From: Saccharothrix luteola
Lineage (GTDB): Bacteria; Actinomycetota; Actinomycetes; Mycobacteriales; Pseudonocardiaceae
NCBI RefSeq assembly: GCF_020859565.1
Contig: NZ_JAJHUO010000036.1
Span: 1-64,000 of the forward strand
DNA length: 64,000 bases
Direction: 5' to 3'
Shown here piece by piece: positions 32,723 through 41,214 of the stretch. Position 1 is the stretch's first letter; each line of letters begins with the position of its first letter. The notes under the pieces are model-generated. The model searched no databases. It had not been told where the DNA came from and saw only the letters and a list, made by a program, of their open reading frames with translations. A program made the translations under genes and the position numbers.

Positions 32723-34249
32723 CTGCTGCCGTTCGCGATGCTCGCGGTGAGCGTCGTCTACGTGACCGCGGGTGTGATCGGCCGCCGCGCGCAGCCGCGC
32801 AACCGGATCGGGCTGCTGTTCGTGCTCATCGGCGTCGGCTGGCTGCTCGACTACGTCCTGTCCGACGGGTCGATGCCGCTGATGCTCGTCGCCAAGGGGT
32901 GGCCGTCGATGCTCGGGCACGCGCTGGTCGCGTTCCCGACGGGCAGGCTGGTGACGCTGCCGCGGCGGCTGGTCGTCGGCGCCGCGTACGCCGAGAGCCT
33001 GGTGCTGACCGTGGCCGAGGAGTACCGGCGCCAGCCGTGGGCCGCGTGGCTCGTCGAGTCCGAGACGATGATGACGGCCGTCGTCGGCATCTCCATGCTG
33101 GTGCTGCAACTGCACCGCTGGCGGCGCAGCAGCATCGCGCAGCGGCGGACCCTGACCGCGATGCTCGGCGCGACCGCGGTGGCGATCCTCGCGTTCGTGG
33201 TGTGGGAACCGGTGGAACGCGCGGGTCTCGAACCGCCGTACGTGGTGCTGACGCTGGCGCTGAGCGGCATCCCGTTCGCCTACCTGGCCGGGTTGCTGCG
33301 CCGGCGGATGGACCGCGGCGAGGTGGCCGACCTGGTGGTGCGGCTCAGCGGCGACAGCAGGCGCGACGGCGTGCAGGAGGCGCTGGCCGCCACGCTGCAC
33401 GACCCGAGCCTGCGCGTGGCGTACTGGGTGGCCGAGCAGGAGCGGTACGTGGACGTGGACGGGAGCCCGGTCGCACTGGACAACGTGCACACCAGGGTGG
33501 ACCGGGCCGGCGCGCCGGTCGCCGTGCTGCTGCACGACCCCGTGCTCGACCTGGAACTCGTGGACGCCGCGTGCGCCGCCGTCGGCCTGGCGCTGGAGAA
33601 CGAGCGGCTCACCGCCGAGCTGCGGGCCAAGGTGCGGCAGCTGGCCGAGTCGCGCGCGAAGGTGCTGCGGGCGGCCGAGGACGAGCGCCGCCGGCTGGAG
33701 CGCGACCTGCACGACGGCGTCCAGCAGCGGCTGCTGTCGGCGGTGATGACGTTGGGGCTGGCCGAGACCGTGCCGCCGGAGCGCACCCGGGCGCTCGCCG
33801 CCGAGGCCAAGCAGGCGGTGCTGGCGACCATCGACGACGTGCGCGCGGTGTGCCACGGCATCCACCCGCCCGTGCTGGCCGAACGCGGCCTGCACGGCGC
33901 GGTGCGCGAGCTGACCGCGTTGGCCGAGCCGCGGGTCGACCTGACCCTCGACCTGCCGGACGACGTGCCGCCGTTGGTGGAGACGACCGCGTACTACGTT
34001 GTGGCCGAGGCGTTGGCGAACGTCACCAAGCACGCCGAGGCGTCCCGGACGAAGGTCGTGATCAGCGGCCGGGGCGGGCGGCTGGTGGTGGAGGTCGACG
34101 ACGACGGGCGCGGGGGAGCGGACCCGGTGCGCGGCTCGGGGCTGCGCGGCCTGAGCGAACGGGTCGAGGCGAACGGGGGGACGATGCGGGTGGTCAGCGC
34201 GGCGGCGACGGGCACGAGCGTGCGGGTGGTGCTGCCGTGCGGGTCGTGA
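32720..34249 (+). CDS. NarL-type sensor histidine kinase
   Basis: The 509-residue protein has six predicted membrane helices in its first 200 residues. A GAF-like linker follows, then a coiled segment and the HisKA_3 phosphoacceptor ERDLHDGVQQRLLSAV with the His near residue 333. The HATPase domain contains EALANVTKHA (N box) and DDDGRGG...GLRGLSERV (G boxes). It overlaps the response-regulator gene by 13 bases, a coupled pair. The signal is unknown; the membrane domain has little periplasmic loop, suggesting membrane-borne stimulus sensing. Confidence 0.93.
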   Translation: MLLPFAMLAVSVVYVTAGVIGRRAQPRNRIGLLFVLIGVGWLLDYVLSDGSMPLMLVAKGWPSMLGHALVAFPTGRLVTLPRRLVVGAAYAESLVLTVAEEYRRQPWAAWLVESETMMTAVVGISMLVLQLHRWRRSSIAQRRTLTAMLGATAVAILAFVVWEPVERAGLEPPYVVLTLALSGIPFAYLAGLLRRRMDRGEVADLVVRLSGDSRRDGVQEALAATLHDPSLRVAYWVAEQERYVDVDGSPVALDNVHTRVDRAGAPVAVLLHDPVLDLELVDAACAAVGLALENERLTAELRAKVRQLAESRAKVLRAAEDERRRLERDLHDGVQQRLLSAVMTLGLAETVPPERTRALAAEAKQAVLATIDDVRAVCHGIHPPVLAERGLHGAVRELTALAEPRVDLTLDLPDDVPPLVETTAYYVVAEALANVTKHAEASRTKVVISGRGGRLVVEVDDDGRGGADPVRGSGLRGLSERVEANGGTMRVVSAAATGTSVRVVLPCGS

Positions 34250-34878
34250 TCGCGGAGGACTCGACGCTGCTGCGCGAGGGGTTGGCGCGGCTGCTCGCCG
34301 AGGCCGGTTTCGACGTGGTGGCGGCGGTCGAGGACGCGCCGGCGCTGATGGCGGCGGTGGACGAGCACCGGCCCGACGTGGCCATCGTGGACATCCGGAT
34401 GCCGCCGACGCACACCGACGAAGGGCTGCGGGCCGCGGTGGTGCTGCGCCGCCAGTACCCCGGGACGGGGGTGCTCGTGCTGTCGCAGTACGTCCGGGTG
34501 AGCTACGCGGCCGAGCTGCTGGACGCGGGCGCGGACGGCGTCGGCTACCTGCTCAAGGACCGGGTGTCGGACCTGGCCGAGTTCACCGGCGCGATCCGGC
34601 GGGTGGGCGCGGGCGGGTCGGCGTTCGACCCGGACGTGGTGAGCCGGCTGCTGGTGCGGCGGCGCGACGACAGCGACGACCGGCTGACCGACCGGGAACG
34701 GGCCGTGCTCGCGCTGATGGCGGAAGGGCGCACCAACCAGGCCATCGCCCAGCGGCTGTTCATCGCGGAGCGGACCGTGGAGAAGCACTGCACCAGCATT
34801 TTCGCCAAGCTGGACCTGTCCGCGAGCCCCCACGACCACCGCCGCGTCCTCGCCGTCCTGCGCTACCTCAACGCCTGA
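34237..34878 (+). CDS. NarL/LuxR-type response regulator
   Basis: The 213-residue protein has a receiver domain with VVIAEDSTLLREGLARLL, the phosphoacceptor VDIRMPP (Asp near 53), SQYV and YLLKD (Lys near 107). A LuxR-type HTH follows: LTDRERAVLALMAEGRTNQAIAQRLFIAERTVEKHCTSIFAKL. The GTG start lies inside the kinase's last codons, so translation is coupled. It is the cognate partner of the upstream kinase. Confidence 0.94.
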   Translation: MRVVIAEDSTLLREGLARLLAEAGFDVVAAVEDAPALMAAVDEHRPDVAIVDIRMPPTHTDEGLRAAVVLRRQYPGTGVLVLSQYVRVSYAAELLDAGADGVGYLLKDRVSDLAEFTGAIRRVGAGGSAFDPDVVSRLLVRRRDDSDDRLTDRERAVLALMAEGRTNQAIAQRLFIAERTVEKHCTSIFAKLDLSASPHDHRRVLAVLRYLNA

Positions 34879-34954
34879 GAGGTGCGGTTAACCGCACCAC
34901 GCGGTGGTGCTGGCACGATTCCCGGGCCACCTCCGGAGTGGGCACGCTCGTCCC

Positions 34955-36025
34955 ATGACACTGGGGCGCGAAGCAGACGTTGACGACCTGGCGGGGAGCC
35001 CGGCGACGAGCCGGCGCCCCCGGGCCGACTACCGCACGGACCTGATCACGGTGCTGCTCGGCACCTGGTTCTCGATCGGGTTGTTCCTCGACGCGTGGGC
35101 GCACTCCAACGTGCCCGAGCTCGAGTCGTTCTTCACGCCGTGGCACGCGGTGTTCTACTCGGGCTTCGCCGCGACCGGCGCGTGGATCCTGTGGGTGCTG
35201 TGGCGCAACTACCAGCAGGGGCTGCGCGGGCTGGACGCGGTCCCGATCGGCTACGGGCCGGCGGTGATCGCGCTGCCGGTGTTCGCCGCGGCGGGTGTCG
35301 GCGACTACCTGTGGCACACGTTCATCGGCATCGAGCAGGGCATCGACATCCTGTTCAGCCCGACGCACCTGGTGCTGATCTCGTCGATGGTGCTGATCCT
35401 CACCACGCCGCTGCGCACGCTGTGGAGCGACCGGGACGTGGTGAGCCCGTCGCTGCGGCGGTTCCTGCCCGCCGGGCTGGCCCTGGCGTTCACCACCTCG
35501 CTGGTGCTGCTGTTCGCCGGGTACGCCGACGCGACCGTGTTCACCACCGAACAGGTGATCAGGGCGTTCAGCTTCGAGAAGGGCGCGGGCGGCTCGGGCC
35601 GGGCGGTCGAGCTGGCGGCGTCGGTCATGTTCACGAACCTGATCATGATCCTGCCGCTGCTGCTGGTCGTGCGCCGGTTCCGGCTGCCGTTCGGCGCGGC
35701 GACCCTGCTGGCGTTCGTGGTGATGCTGCTGAGCACCGCCGTCGCCAACTACACCAACATGAGCATCGCGATCGGGTTCCTGGTGTCCGGTGTGGTGATC
35801 GACGTGCTGCTGCTCAAGCTGGACCCGTCGGAGGGTCGGGTCGCGCAGTACCGGGTCTTCGCGGGGGCGGCGTCGTTCGTCACGTGGGCGGTGTTCTTCG
35901 CGGCGGCCATCATCGACCAGGGCACGACGCCGAGCGTCACCGAGATGTGGACCGGTGCGCCGATCATGGCCGCGCTGCACGGCGTGCTGATGGCGGTGGT
36001 GCTCGTGCCGACCGCCCGCCGGTGA
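34955..36025 (+). CDS. Polytopic membrane protein, first gene of a four-gene coupled operon
   Basis: The 356-residue protein has about nine hydrophobic helices. FLDAWAHSNVPELESFFTPWHAVFYSG in the first helical region and AGVGDYLWHTFIGIEQGIDILFSPTHLVL place several His, Asp and Glu residues in or near the membrane, like a metal or quinone site. The family is not recognised by name. Its stop overlaps the next start (GTGA). The operon partners (36022, 36819, 37148) suggest a membrane complex. Confidence 0.65.
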   Translation: MTLGREADVDDLAGSPATSRRPRADYRTDLITVLLGTWFSIGLFLDAWAHSNVPELESFFTPWHAVFYSGFAATGAWILWVLWRNYQQGLRGLDAVPIGYGPAVIALPVFAAAGVGDYLWHTFIGIEQGIDILFSPTHLVLISSMVLILTTPLRTLWSDRDVVSPSLRRFLPAGLALAFTTSLVLLFAGYADATVFTTEQVIRAFSFEKGAGGSGRAVELAASVMFTNLIMILPLLLVVRRFRLPFGAATLLAFVVMLLSTAVANYTNMSIAIGFLVSGVVIDVLLLKLDPSEGRVAQYRVFAGAASFVTWAVFFAAAIIDQGTTPSVTEMWTGAPIMAALHGVLMAVVLVPTARR

Positions 36026-36822
36026 GGGCGCTGCTGCCGGCCCTCGTCCTGCTGATCACCACCGCCGGCCCGGCCCAGGCGCACGCGGGCGGCCTCACGC
36101 CGCAGGACCACCTGAGCCGGGTCACCGGGATCGTACCGCCGCTGCCCGGCGTCACGGCGGCGATGGTCAACCACGGCACGCAGCTGGAGATCCGCAACGG
36201 CGGCGCGGTCGCGATCACCGTCGGGGGAGCCGGTGGCCGGACCGCGGACCACGCGATCACGCCGGGCGAGACGTACCGCTACCGCGACGACCGCACCACC
36301 GCGCCGCAGTGGGAGGTGCCGCTCGGCGGCTCGGTGATCAAGGGTCGGGTGGACGTCGTACCAGGCCCGAAACCGCTGTGGTGGCTGCTGATCACGGCCG
36401 CGCTCGCCCTCGGCGGCTACTTCCTGGGGCGCGCGCGGGCGCTGCTCGCCGTCGGCGTGGTCGTGGTGACGGCCGCGCACGCGTGGCACGCGGTCGGCTC
36501 GACGCTCGCCGTGACGGGCGGGTCGTTCGTGCCGCTGCTGCTCGGCGCGAGCGGTGTCGGCCTGGTGGCGTGGCCGCTGACGGTGGTGGCCGCGGTGGCG
36601 GCGGTGCGGCGCAAGCCCGCGACGGCGTTCGTGGCGGCCGTCGTGGGCGCGATGCTGGTGGTGGCGGGGATCCCGGACTTCGACAGCTTCCGGTTCTCCC
36701 AGCTGCCGTTCGCCGGTCCGGCCGACGTCGACCGGCTGCTCGTGGCACTCACCCTGGGCGGCGGCCTCGGCCTCGCCGCAGGCGGATTCGACTACCTGAG
36801 AAGGACTGGTTCCACCACATGA
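36022..36822 (+). CDS. Exported-domain membrane protein, second gene of the operon
   Basis: The 266-residue protein has a signal peptide ending AQAHAGG and an extracytoplasmic beta domain of about 85 residues (VNHGTQLEIRNGGAVAITVGG). Four to five C-terminal membrane helices begin at LWWLLITAALALGGYFLG. A mature N-terminus beginning with His after cleavage (HAGG) is reminiscent of copper-handling proteins, but this is only suggestive. It overlaps both neighbours by 4 bases. Function unknown. Confidence 0.6.
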   Translation: MRALLPALVLLITTAGPAQAHAGGLTPQDHLSRVTGIVPPLPGVTAAMVNHGTQLEIRNGGAVAITVGGAGGRTADHAITPGETYRYRDDRTTAPQWEVPLGGSVIKGRVDVVPGPKPLWWLLITAALALGGYFLGRARALLAVGVVVVTAAHAWHAVGSTLAVTGGSFVPLLLGASGVGLVAWPLTVVAAVAAVRRKPATAFVAAVVGAMLVVAGIPDFDSFRFSQLPFAGPADVDRLLVALTLGGGLGLAAGGFDYLRRTGSTT

Positions 36823-37151
36823 AGACCGTTCACGCCCTGGTGCTCGCGCTGCTCGTGCTGGCGGGTTGCTCGTCCGCGCCCGAGGCCACCCCGCCCTCCA
36901 CCGACCCGCTGGTGCTGACCCTGTCGGTGGACCAGGCGTCGCCGCAGCGGGTGGAGGCGGTGCGCGGGCAGGCCGTCGAGCTGACCGTCACCAGCGAGCA
37001 GCCGGTGGAGGTGCACGTGCACGGCGTCGACGTGCTGGCCAAGGCGGAGAGCGGGAAACCGGCCGTGCTCGAGTTCACCGTGGACCGGACGGGCACGTTC
37101 GACGTCGAGGCCCACCCCGACACGCTGCTCGTGCAGCTGGTGGTGCGGTGA
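36819..37151 (+). CDS. Small cupredoxin-like lipoprotein, third gene of the operon
   Basis: The 110-residue protein has a lipobox LAGC (Cys17) and a single beta-sandwich domain with VELTVTSEQPVEVHVHGVDV and a C-terminal FDVEAHPDTLLVQLVV. The pattern resembles cupredoxin-like domains in which a His replaces part of the usual Cys-His-Met copper set; apart from the lipid-modified Cys there is no cysteine. Metal binding is therefore uncertain. The ATG overlaps the preceding TGA, and its own TGA overlaps the next GTG. Confidence 0.65.
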   Translation: MKTVHALVLALLVLAGCSSAPEATPPSTDPLVLTLSVDQASPQRVEAVRGQAVELTVTSEQPVEVHVHGVDVLAKAESGKPAVLEFTVDRTGTFDVEAHPDTLLVQLVVR

Positions 37152-38239
37152 CCGTCCTCGCCCACGGCGTCGGCGCCCGGCACGACCTGCCGCTCCCGCT
37201 GGACCTGGTGCTCCAGGGCGCGGCGGTCGCGCTGCTGGCGTCGTTCCTGGCGCTGGGTCTGCTGTGGACGAAGCCCCGGTTCGACGCCGCCGAGGCGACG
37301 CCCGACCGCGACTGGTGGCCGGTGCGGCTGCTGGTCGCGGTCGGGCTGGTGCTCGTGCCCGCCGCGGCGTGGCCGCACCTGGTGTTCGTGCTGGTGTGGG
37401 TCGGCGTGCCGGTCCTGTCGATGCTGTTCGGCCCGGTGTGGCGGGTGGTCAACCCGCTGCGCCTGGCCGCCCGCGTCACGCTCGGCCGCGCGTACCCCGA
37501 ACGGCTCGGCCACTGGCCCGCCGCGCTCGGCCTGCTCGCGTTCACCTGGGTGGAGCTGGTCTCGCCGGACGCGCTGCCGTGGTTCCTGGTGGCGCACGCG
37601 GTGGTGAACGTCGTCGGCGGCGTGGTGTTCGGCCGCACGTGGTTCGAGCGCGCCGACGGGTTCGAGGTGTTCTCGACGCTGCTGGGCCGGCTGTCGCCGC
37701 TGCGCGGCAACCCGTTCCGCGCGCTCGTCGCCACGCCCGTGCGGCCCGGCCTGGTCGCGGTGGTGGCGGTGCTGCTCGGCTCGACCGCGTTCGACAGCAT
37801 CGGCTCCACCCCCGCCTGGGAACGCCTGTCCGTGCCGGACACGGCGGGGCTGGTGGCGGCGGTGGCGCTGGTCGCGGGCAGCTACCTGCTGGCGTGCCGG
37901 TCGTTCGGCGGGCAGCTCGCGCACTCGATGGTGCCGATCGTCGCCGGGTACGTCGTGGCGCACTACTTCTCGCTGCTCGCTGTGGAGGGCCAACGGGCCG
38001 TCGCACTGCTGTTCGGCGTCACCGGCTTCACCCCCGACGACGCGCTCGCCGCACCCGTGCTGGTGGCCTCGGTGCAGCTCGGCGCGGTGCTCGCCGGGCA
38101 CCTGCTGGCCGTGGTGTCCGCGCACGACCGCGCGCTGCGGCTGCTGCCGGCGAGCAGGCACTTGACCGGTCAGGTGCCGTTGTTGGTCCTGATGGTCGGC
38201 TACACCTCGGGCGGTTTGGCGCTGCTGTTCGCGGGCTGA
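37148..38239 (+). CDS. Polytopic membrane protein resembling those annotated fenitrothion hydrolase
   Basis: The 363-residue protein begins VTVLAHGVGARHDLPLPLDLVLQGAAVALLASFLALG and has about nine membrane helices. AHGVGxRxDLPxP is, to my memory, the start of actinobacterial proteins annotated after the membrane-bound fenitrothion hydrolase. That name should not be read as a function here. FGPVWRVVNPLRLAAR and AHAVVNVVGG are other conserved-looking blocks. It is the last gene of the four-gene unit. Confidence 0.65.
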   Translation: MTVLAHGVGARHDLPLPLDLVLQGAAVALLASFLALGLLWTKPRFDAAEATPDRDWWPVRLLVAVGLVLVPAAAWPHLVFVLVWVGVPVLSMLFGPVWRVVNPLRLAARVTLGRAYPERLGHWPAALGLLAFTWVELVSPDALPWFLVAHAVVNVVGGVVFGRTWFERADGFEVFSTLLGRLSPLRGNPFRALVATPVRPGLVAVVAVLLGSTAFDSIGSTPAWERLSVPDTAGLVAAVALVAGSYLLACRSFGGQLAHSMVPIVAGYVVAHYFSLLAVEGQRAVALLFGVTGFTPDDALAAPVLVASVQLGAVLAGHLLAVVSAHDRALRLLPASRHLTGQVPLLVLMVGYTSGGLALLFAG

Positions 38240-38508
38240 GCGGATATTCTGGGGGCCCACGACGGTCTGTCGTGATGCAAACAACTCGATCGGGCTAATG
38301 GGTTAGCTCGATGAGCTGGATTTCACCGCATTCTGGCGGCTTCCAGCTGGCGCTCCTGCTCGTGCGAGGTGAGCGTGTCACCTGAGAGATTGGGGTTTCC
38401 TGGCACTCGGATGAACGCACTTCTCACCGGATCGGGTCGATCACTAGCTTTCGGGTGAGTGAAATCGGCGGATCTGTGGAATTCATCCCGAGTGACGAAA
38501 GGGTGTCG
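38240..38508. other. Intergenic region with small hairpins
   Basis: CACGAC/GTCGTG (38258-38274) may terminate the operon. GCTAA-tggg-TTAGC (38294-38307) with flanking TCGA words forms another short stem. No gene was seen. Confidence 0.4.
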
Positions 38509-39267
38509 ATGAGCATTTACCTCACAGGTCTGCTGTGGGTCGGCGGCGCGGCCATCGTGGCCGCCGTCATGGCTTACTTGATCCGCAAGTACGGCGAGTT
38601 GGAGGGACGCTCGGCGAACAACGAGTCCGCGGGGCAGGTCTTCACGATCGTGGGCGGCCTGCACGCGGTCCTGGTGGCGTTCGTGCTCATCGCCCTGTTC
38701 GACGCCGTCACCCAGGCGGGTGAGGCCGCGTACCGCGAGGCGGACGGGCTGGTGGCGGCCACGTGGGCGAGCGACTCGCTGTCCGCGGAGACCGGCGAGC
38801 AGGTGCGCAACCTGTCCCGCGACTACGCCGCCACCGTGATCGACGACGAGTGGCCCGGCATGACGCAGGGCACGTCGTTCGAGTCGAGCGGCTGGTCGCA
38901 GCTCGACCAGCTGCGCCGGGTGGTGGCCGATGCGCCGACGACCGACGAGTGGCAGGTCGACCGCAAGGCCGAGGCCGCGAACCAGCTGTGGCAGGTGTAC
39001 CAGGCCAGGCAGGAGCGGCTGGACGCGGCGGGCGGCGGGGTCAGCTCGGTGGTGTGGTTCGTGCTGATCGCGGGCAGCGTGCTGGCCGTGTGCCTGCCGC
39101 TGCTGTTCGGCGGGGCGCGCATCCGCACGCACGTGCTCATCGTGGCGACCCTCGCCGCGACCATCACCCTGCTGCTGTACGCGATCTACCAGCTGCAGAA
39201 CCCGTTCGGCGGTGGCGCCGGGGTGAGTCCCGCGGCGTTCGAGGCCGCCGTGGAGCGATTCGGATGA
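38509..39267 (+). CDS. DUF4239-like (bestrophin-like) membrane protein
   Basis: The 252-residue protein has two N-terminal helices (LLWVGGAAIVAAVMAYLI and VFTIVGGLHAVLVAFVLIALFDAV). A cytosolic helical domain of about 110 residues follows, then two C-terminal helices. NNESAGQVFTIVGGLHAVLVAF is the signature I associate with DUF4239. ATG 38509 follows GAAAGGG and is preferred over an in-frame ATG 54 bases upstream. Its stop overlaps the next gene's ATG. Possible ion-channel relatedness is inferred from the family's bestrophin-like label. Confidence 0.75.
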   Translation: MSIYLTGLLWVGGAAIVAAVMAYLIRKYGELEGRSANNESAGQVFTIVGGLHAVLVAFVLIALFDAVTQAGEAAYREADGLVAATWASDSLSAETGEQVRNLSRDYAATVIDDEWPGMTQGTSFESSGWSQLDQLRRVVADAPTTDEWQVDRKAEAANQLWQVYQARQERLDAAGGGVSSVVWFVLIAGSVLAVCLPLLFGGARIRTHVLIVATLAATITLLLYAIYQLQNPFGGGAGVSPAAFEAAVERFG

Positions 39268-40517
39268 TCGAGGCGCTCGCCCAGGTCGTGTGCACCGCCA
39301 TCCAGGTCGAGGCGGAGGCCCACGGCCCGTCGACCGTTTTCCGGGTGCGGCTGCCGTCCGGCGAGACGTCCTCGCTCACCACGCTCGACGTGCGGCTGAA
39401 CGCCATCGGCTTCTCCTCCGAGCAGGACCTCGTGTACGGCGTGGACCACCACGGCAGGCTCGTCGCCCTCGACCGGACCGGCCGGGTGGTCGGGAAGGCA
39501 CCGCGCCCCTCGCCGATGCTGCGGAACGCGACGGCGGGCGTGGTGGTCGACGAACGGCTGGTCGTGCGCGTCGGTCCGTGGCTGAACTCGGTCGACATCG
39601 ACCGGAACAGCCCCACGTTCGGGCACGTGCTGCACCAGGCGTGGTTGTGGCCGGCGGAGGGGACGACGGTCGACGACTTCGACCTCAACCCGGACGACGG
39701 CCTGCTCTACGGCGTCGCCACGCACGCCCACGGCTACGGCGTGGTGGTCAGCATCGACCCGGACACCGGCCGGACGAGGGCCGTGCCCGGCGCCGGCCGG
39801 TTGCCCGGCGGCAGCAGCTACGGCGCGGTGACCCTCGCGCCGGACGGCGCGCTGTACGCCACGAACAACAACCAGGGCGGTCGCAGCACGTTGTGGCGGG
39901 TGGCGCTGGACGGCTCGGGCGTGGTCACGGAGATCTCGTCCCGGAAGGCCCTGCACACCATCGACTCGTCGGGCTGCCTGACCACCATCCCGATCCCCAC
40001 CACGACCACGACACCGCCCACCACGACGACGACACCGCCCACCACCACGACGACCACCCCGCCCACGACCACGACAACCACGACCACTCCGCCCACGACA
40101 ACGACCACCACCACCACCACCACACCGCCCACGACGAAGACGACCACGCCACCGACGACGACCAGGACGACCACCACAACCCCGCCGCCGACGACCACCA
40201 CCACCATCGCCCGGACGACGACCACGACAACCACCACCACAACCACGGTCCGCCCCGCACCCGCGGCGCCGCCGTACATCCCGCCGCCGCTGCGGACCAC
40301 CCCGCCGCCGAACCCACCACCCCCGCAACCACCACCACCCGCGGAACCGCCCCCGCCCCCACCACCGGCCGACATCGAGGTGCCGGACCGGCGGGTGGAG
40401 ACCTTGGCGCCGACCAACAACACGGTCCGCGACCAGCGGCGCTGGGGCTTGACCGCGATCCTGCTGATCTTCGCCGCGGGCGCGCTCGCCCGCCAGGCCG
40501 CGAGCAGGCGCCGGTAG
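39264..40517 (+). CDS. Beta-propeller protein with Thr/Pro stalk and C-terminal anchor
   Basis: The 417-residue protein has an N-terminal propeller-like domain of about 240 residues (LNAIGFSSEQDLVYGVDHHGRLVALDRTG, GLLYGVATHAHG and GALYATNNNQGG) that recalls DUF6923. An 85-residue Thr-rich stalk with Pro pairs, a Pro-rich stretch, and a final hydrophobic helix (LTAILLIFAAGALA) followed by RRR complete it. There is no obvious N-terminal signal peptide, so export of the stalk is unexplained. It is coupled to the DUF4239 gene by an ATGA overlap. Confidence 0.7.
   Translation: MIEALAQVVCTAIQVEAEAHGPSTVFRVRLPSGETSSLTTLDVRLNAIGFSSEQDLVYGVDHHGRLVALDRTGRVVGKAPRPSPMLRNATAGVVVDERLVVRVGPWLNSVDIDRNSPTFGHVLHQAWLWPAEGTTVDDFDLNPDDGLLYGVATHAHGYGVVVSIDPDTGRTRAVPGAGRLPGGSSYGAVTLAPDGALYATNNNQGGRSTLWRVALDGSGVVTEISSRKALHTIDSSGCLTTIPIPTTTTTPPTTTTTPPTTTTTTPPTTTTTTTTPPTTTTTTTTTTPPTTKTTTPPTTTRTTTTTPPPTTTTTIARTTTTTTTTTTTVRPAPAAPPYIPPPLRTTPPPNPPPPQPPPPAEPPPPPPPADIEVPDRRVETLAPTNNTVRDQRRWGLTAILLIFAAGALARQAASRRR
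39999..40255 (+). repeat. Low-complexity ACC/ACG-rich repeat encoding the Thr/Pro stalk
   Basis: Imperfect short units of ACCACGACGACACCGCCC type encode runs of Thr with PP breaks. Unit number probably varies between strains through slippage. Confidence 0.85.
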
Positions 40518-40518
40518 G

Positions 40519-41214
40519 TCAGACGGCCAGCATCCGGCGCACCTCCTCGTCGTGCAGCTCCTCCGTCGCGCCCGCGCGCACGACCTCGCCCGCGTCCATC
40601 ACCACGTAGCTGTCGGCCAGCCGCAACGCGAAGTCCAGGTACTGCTCCACCAGCAGCACGGTCAACCCCACCTCCCGGTGCAGCCGGTCGATCGCCGCCT
40701 CGATCTCGTCGATCACCGACGGCTGGACGCCCTCCGTCGGCTCGTCCAGCACGAGCAGCCGGGGCCGGGTGATCAACGCCCGCGCGATCGCCAGCTGCTG
40801 CCGCTGACCACCGGACAGGAAGCCGGCCGGCCGCTTGGCCAACTGCCGCAACGCCGGGAACACGTCCAGCGCCTCGTCCACCGCCGCCGGGTCGCGGTGC
40901 CCGGTGGCCTCCAGCGTCACCCGCAAGTTCTCCCACGCGGTCAGCTGCGGGAACGAGACGTGGCCCTGCGGCACGTACGCCATGCCCGCGCGCACCCGCA
41001 GGTGCGTCGGCAGCCGCGTGATGTCCTGCCCGTCGAACGTGATCCGGCCGGCCGTGGGCGTGAGCGTGCCCATCACGGTCTTCAGCAACGTCGTCTTGCC
41101 GACCCCGTTGCGGCCCATCACGCACACCAGCGACCCGGCGGGCACCTCCAGCCCCACGCCGAACAGCACCCGTGCCCGCCCGTAGGCGGCGTCCACCCCG
41201 GACACCGACAGCAT
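40519..41214 (-). CDS. urtE: Urea ABC transporter ATP-binding subunit UrtE
   Basis: The 231-residue ATPase has Walker A GRNGVGKTTLLKTVMG, Q-loop YVPQGHVSFPQLT, signature LSGGQRQQLAIARAL, Walker B LLVLDEPTEGVQP and VEQYLDF. GRNGVGKTT and EPTEGVQPSVIDEI are characteristic of UrtE and distinguish it from LivF. It is the last gene of the urtABCDE order. ATG 41214 overlaps the upstream TGA; a GTG one codon earlier is also possible. Confidence 0.92.
   Translation of the reverse strand: MLSVSGVDAAYGRARVLFGVGLEVPAGSLVCVMGRNGVGKTTLLKTVMGTLTPTAGRITFDGQDITRLPTHLRVRAGMAYVPQGHVSFPQLTAWENLRVTLEATGHRDPAAVDEALDVFPALRQLAKRPAGFLSGGQRQQLAIARALITRPRLLVLDEPTEGVQPSVIDEIEAAIDRLHREVGLTVLLVEQYLDFALRLADSYVVMDAGEVVRAGATEELHDEEVRRMLAV

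Noticed and set aside
28500..34033. Very long minus-strand reading frames opposite the surface protein, monooxygenase and sensor kinase (955 and 1087 codons)
   Set aside because: They are His/Arg/Gln/Gly-rich artefacts of high GC on the complementary strand. They show no domain and sit opposite genes with clear families.
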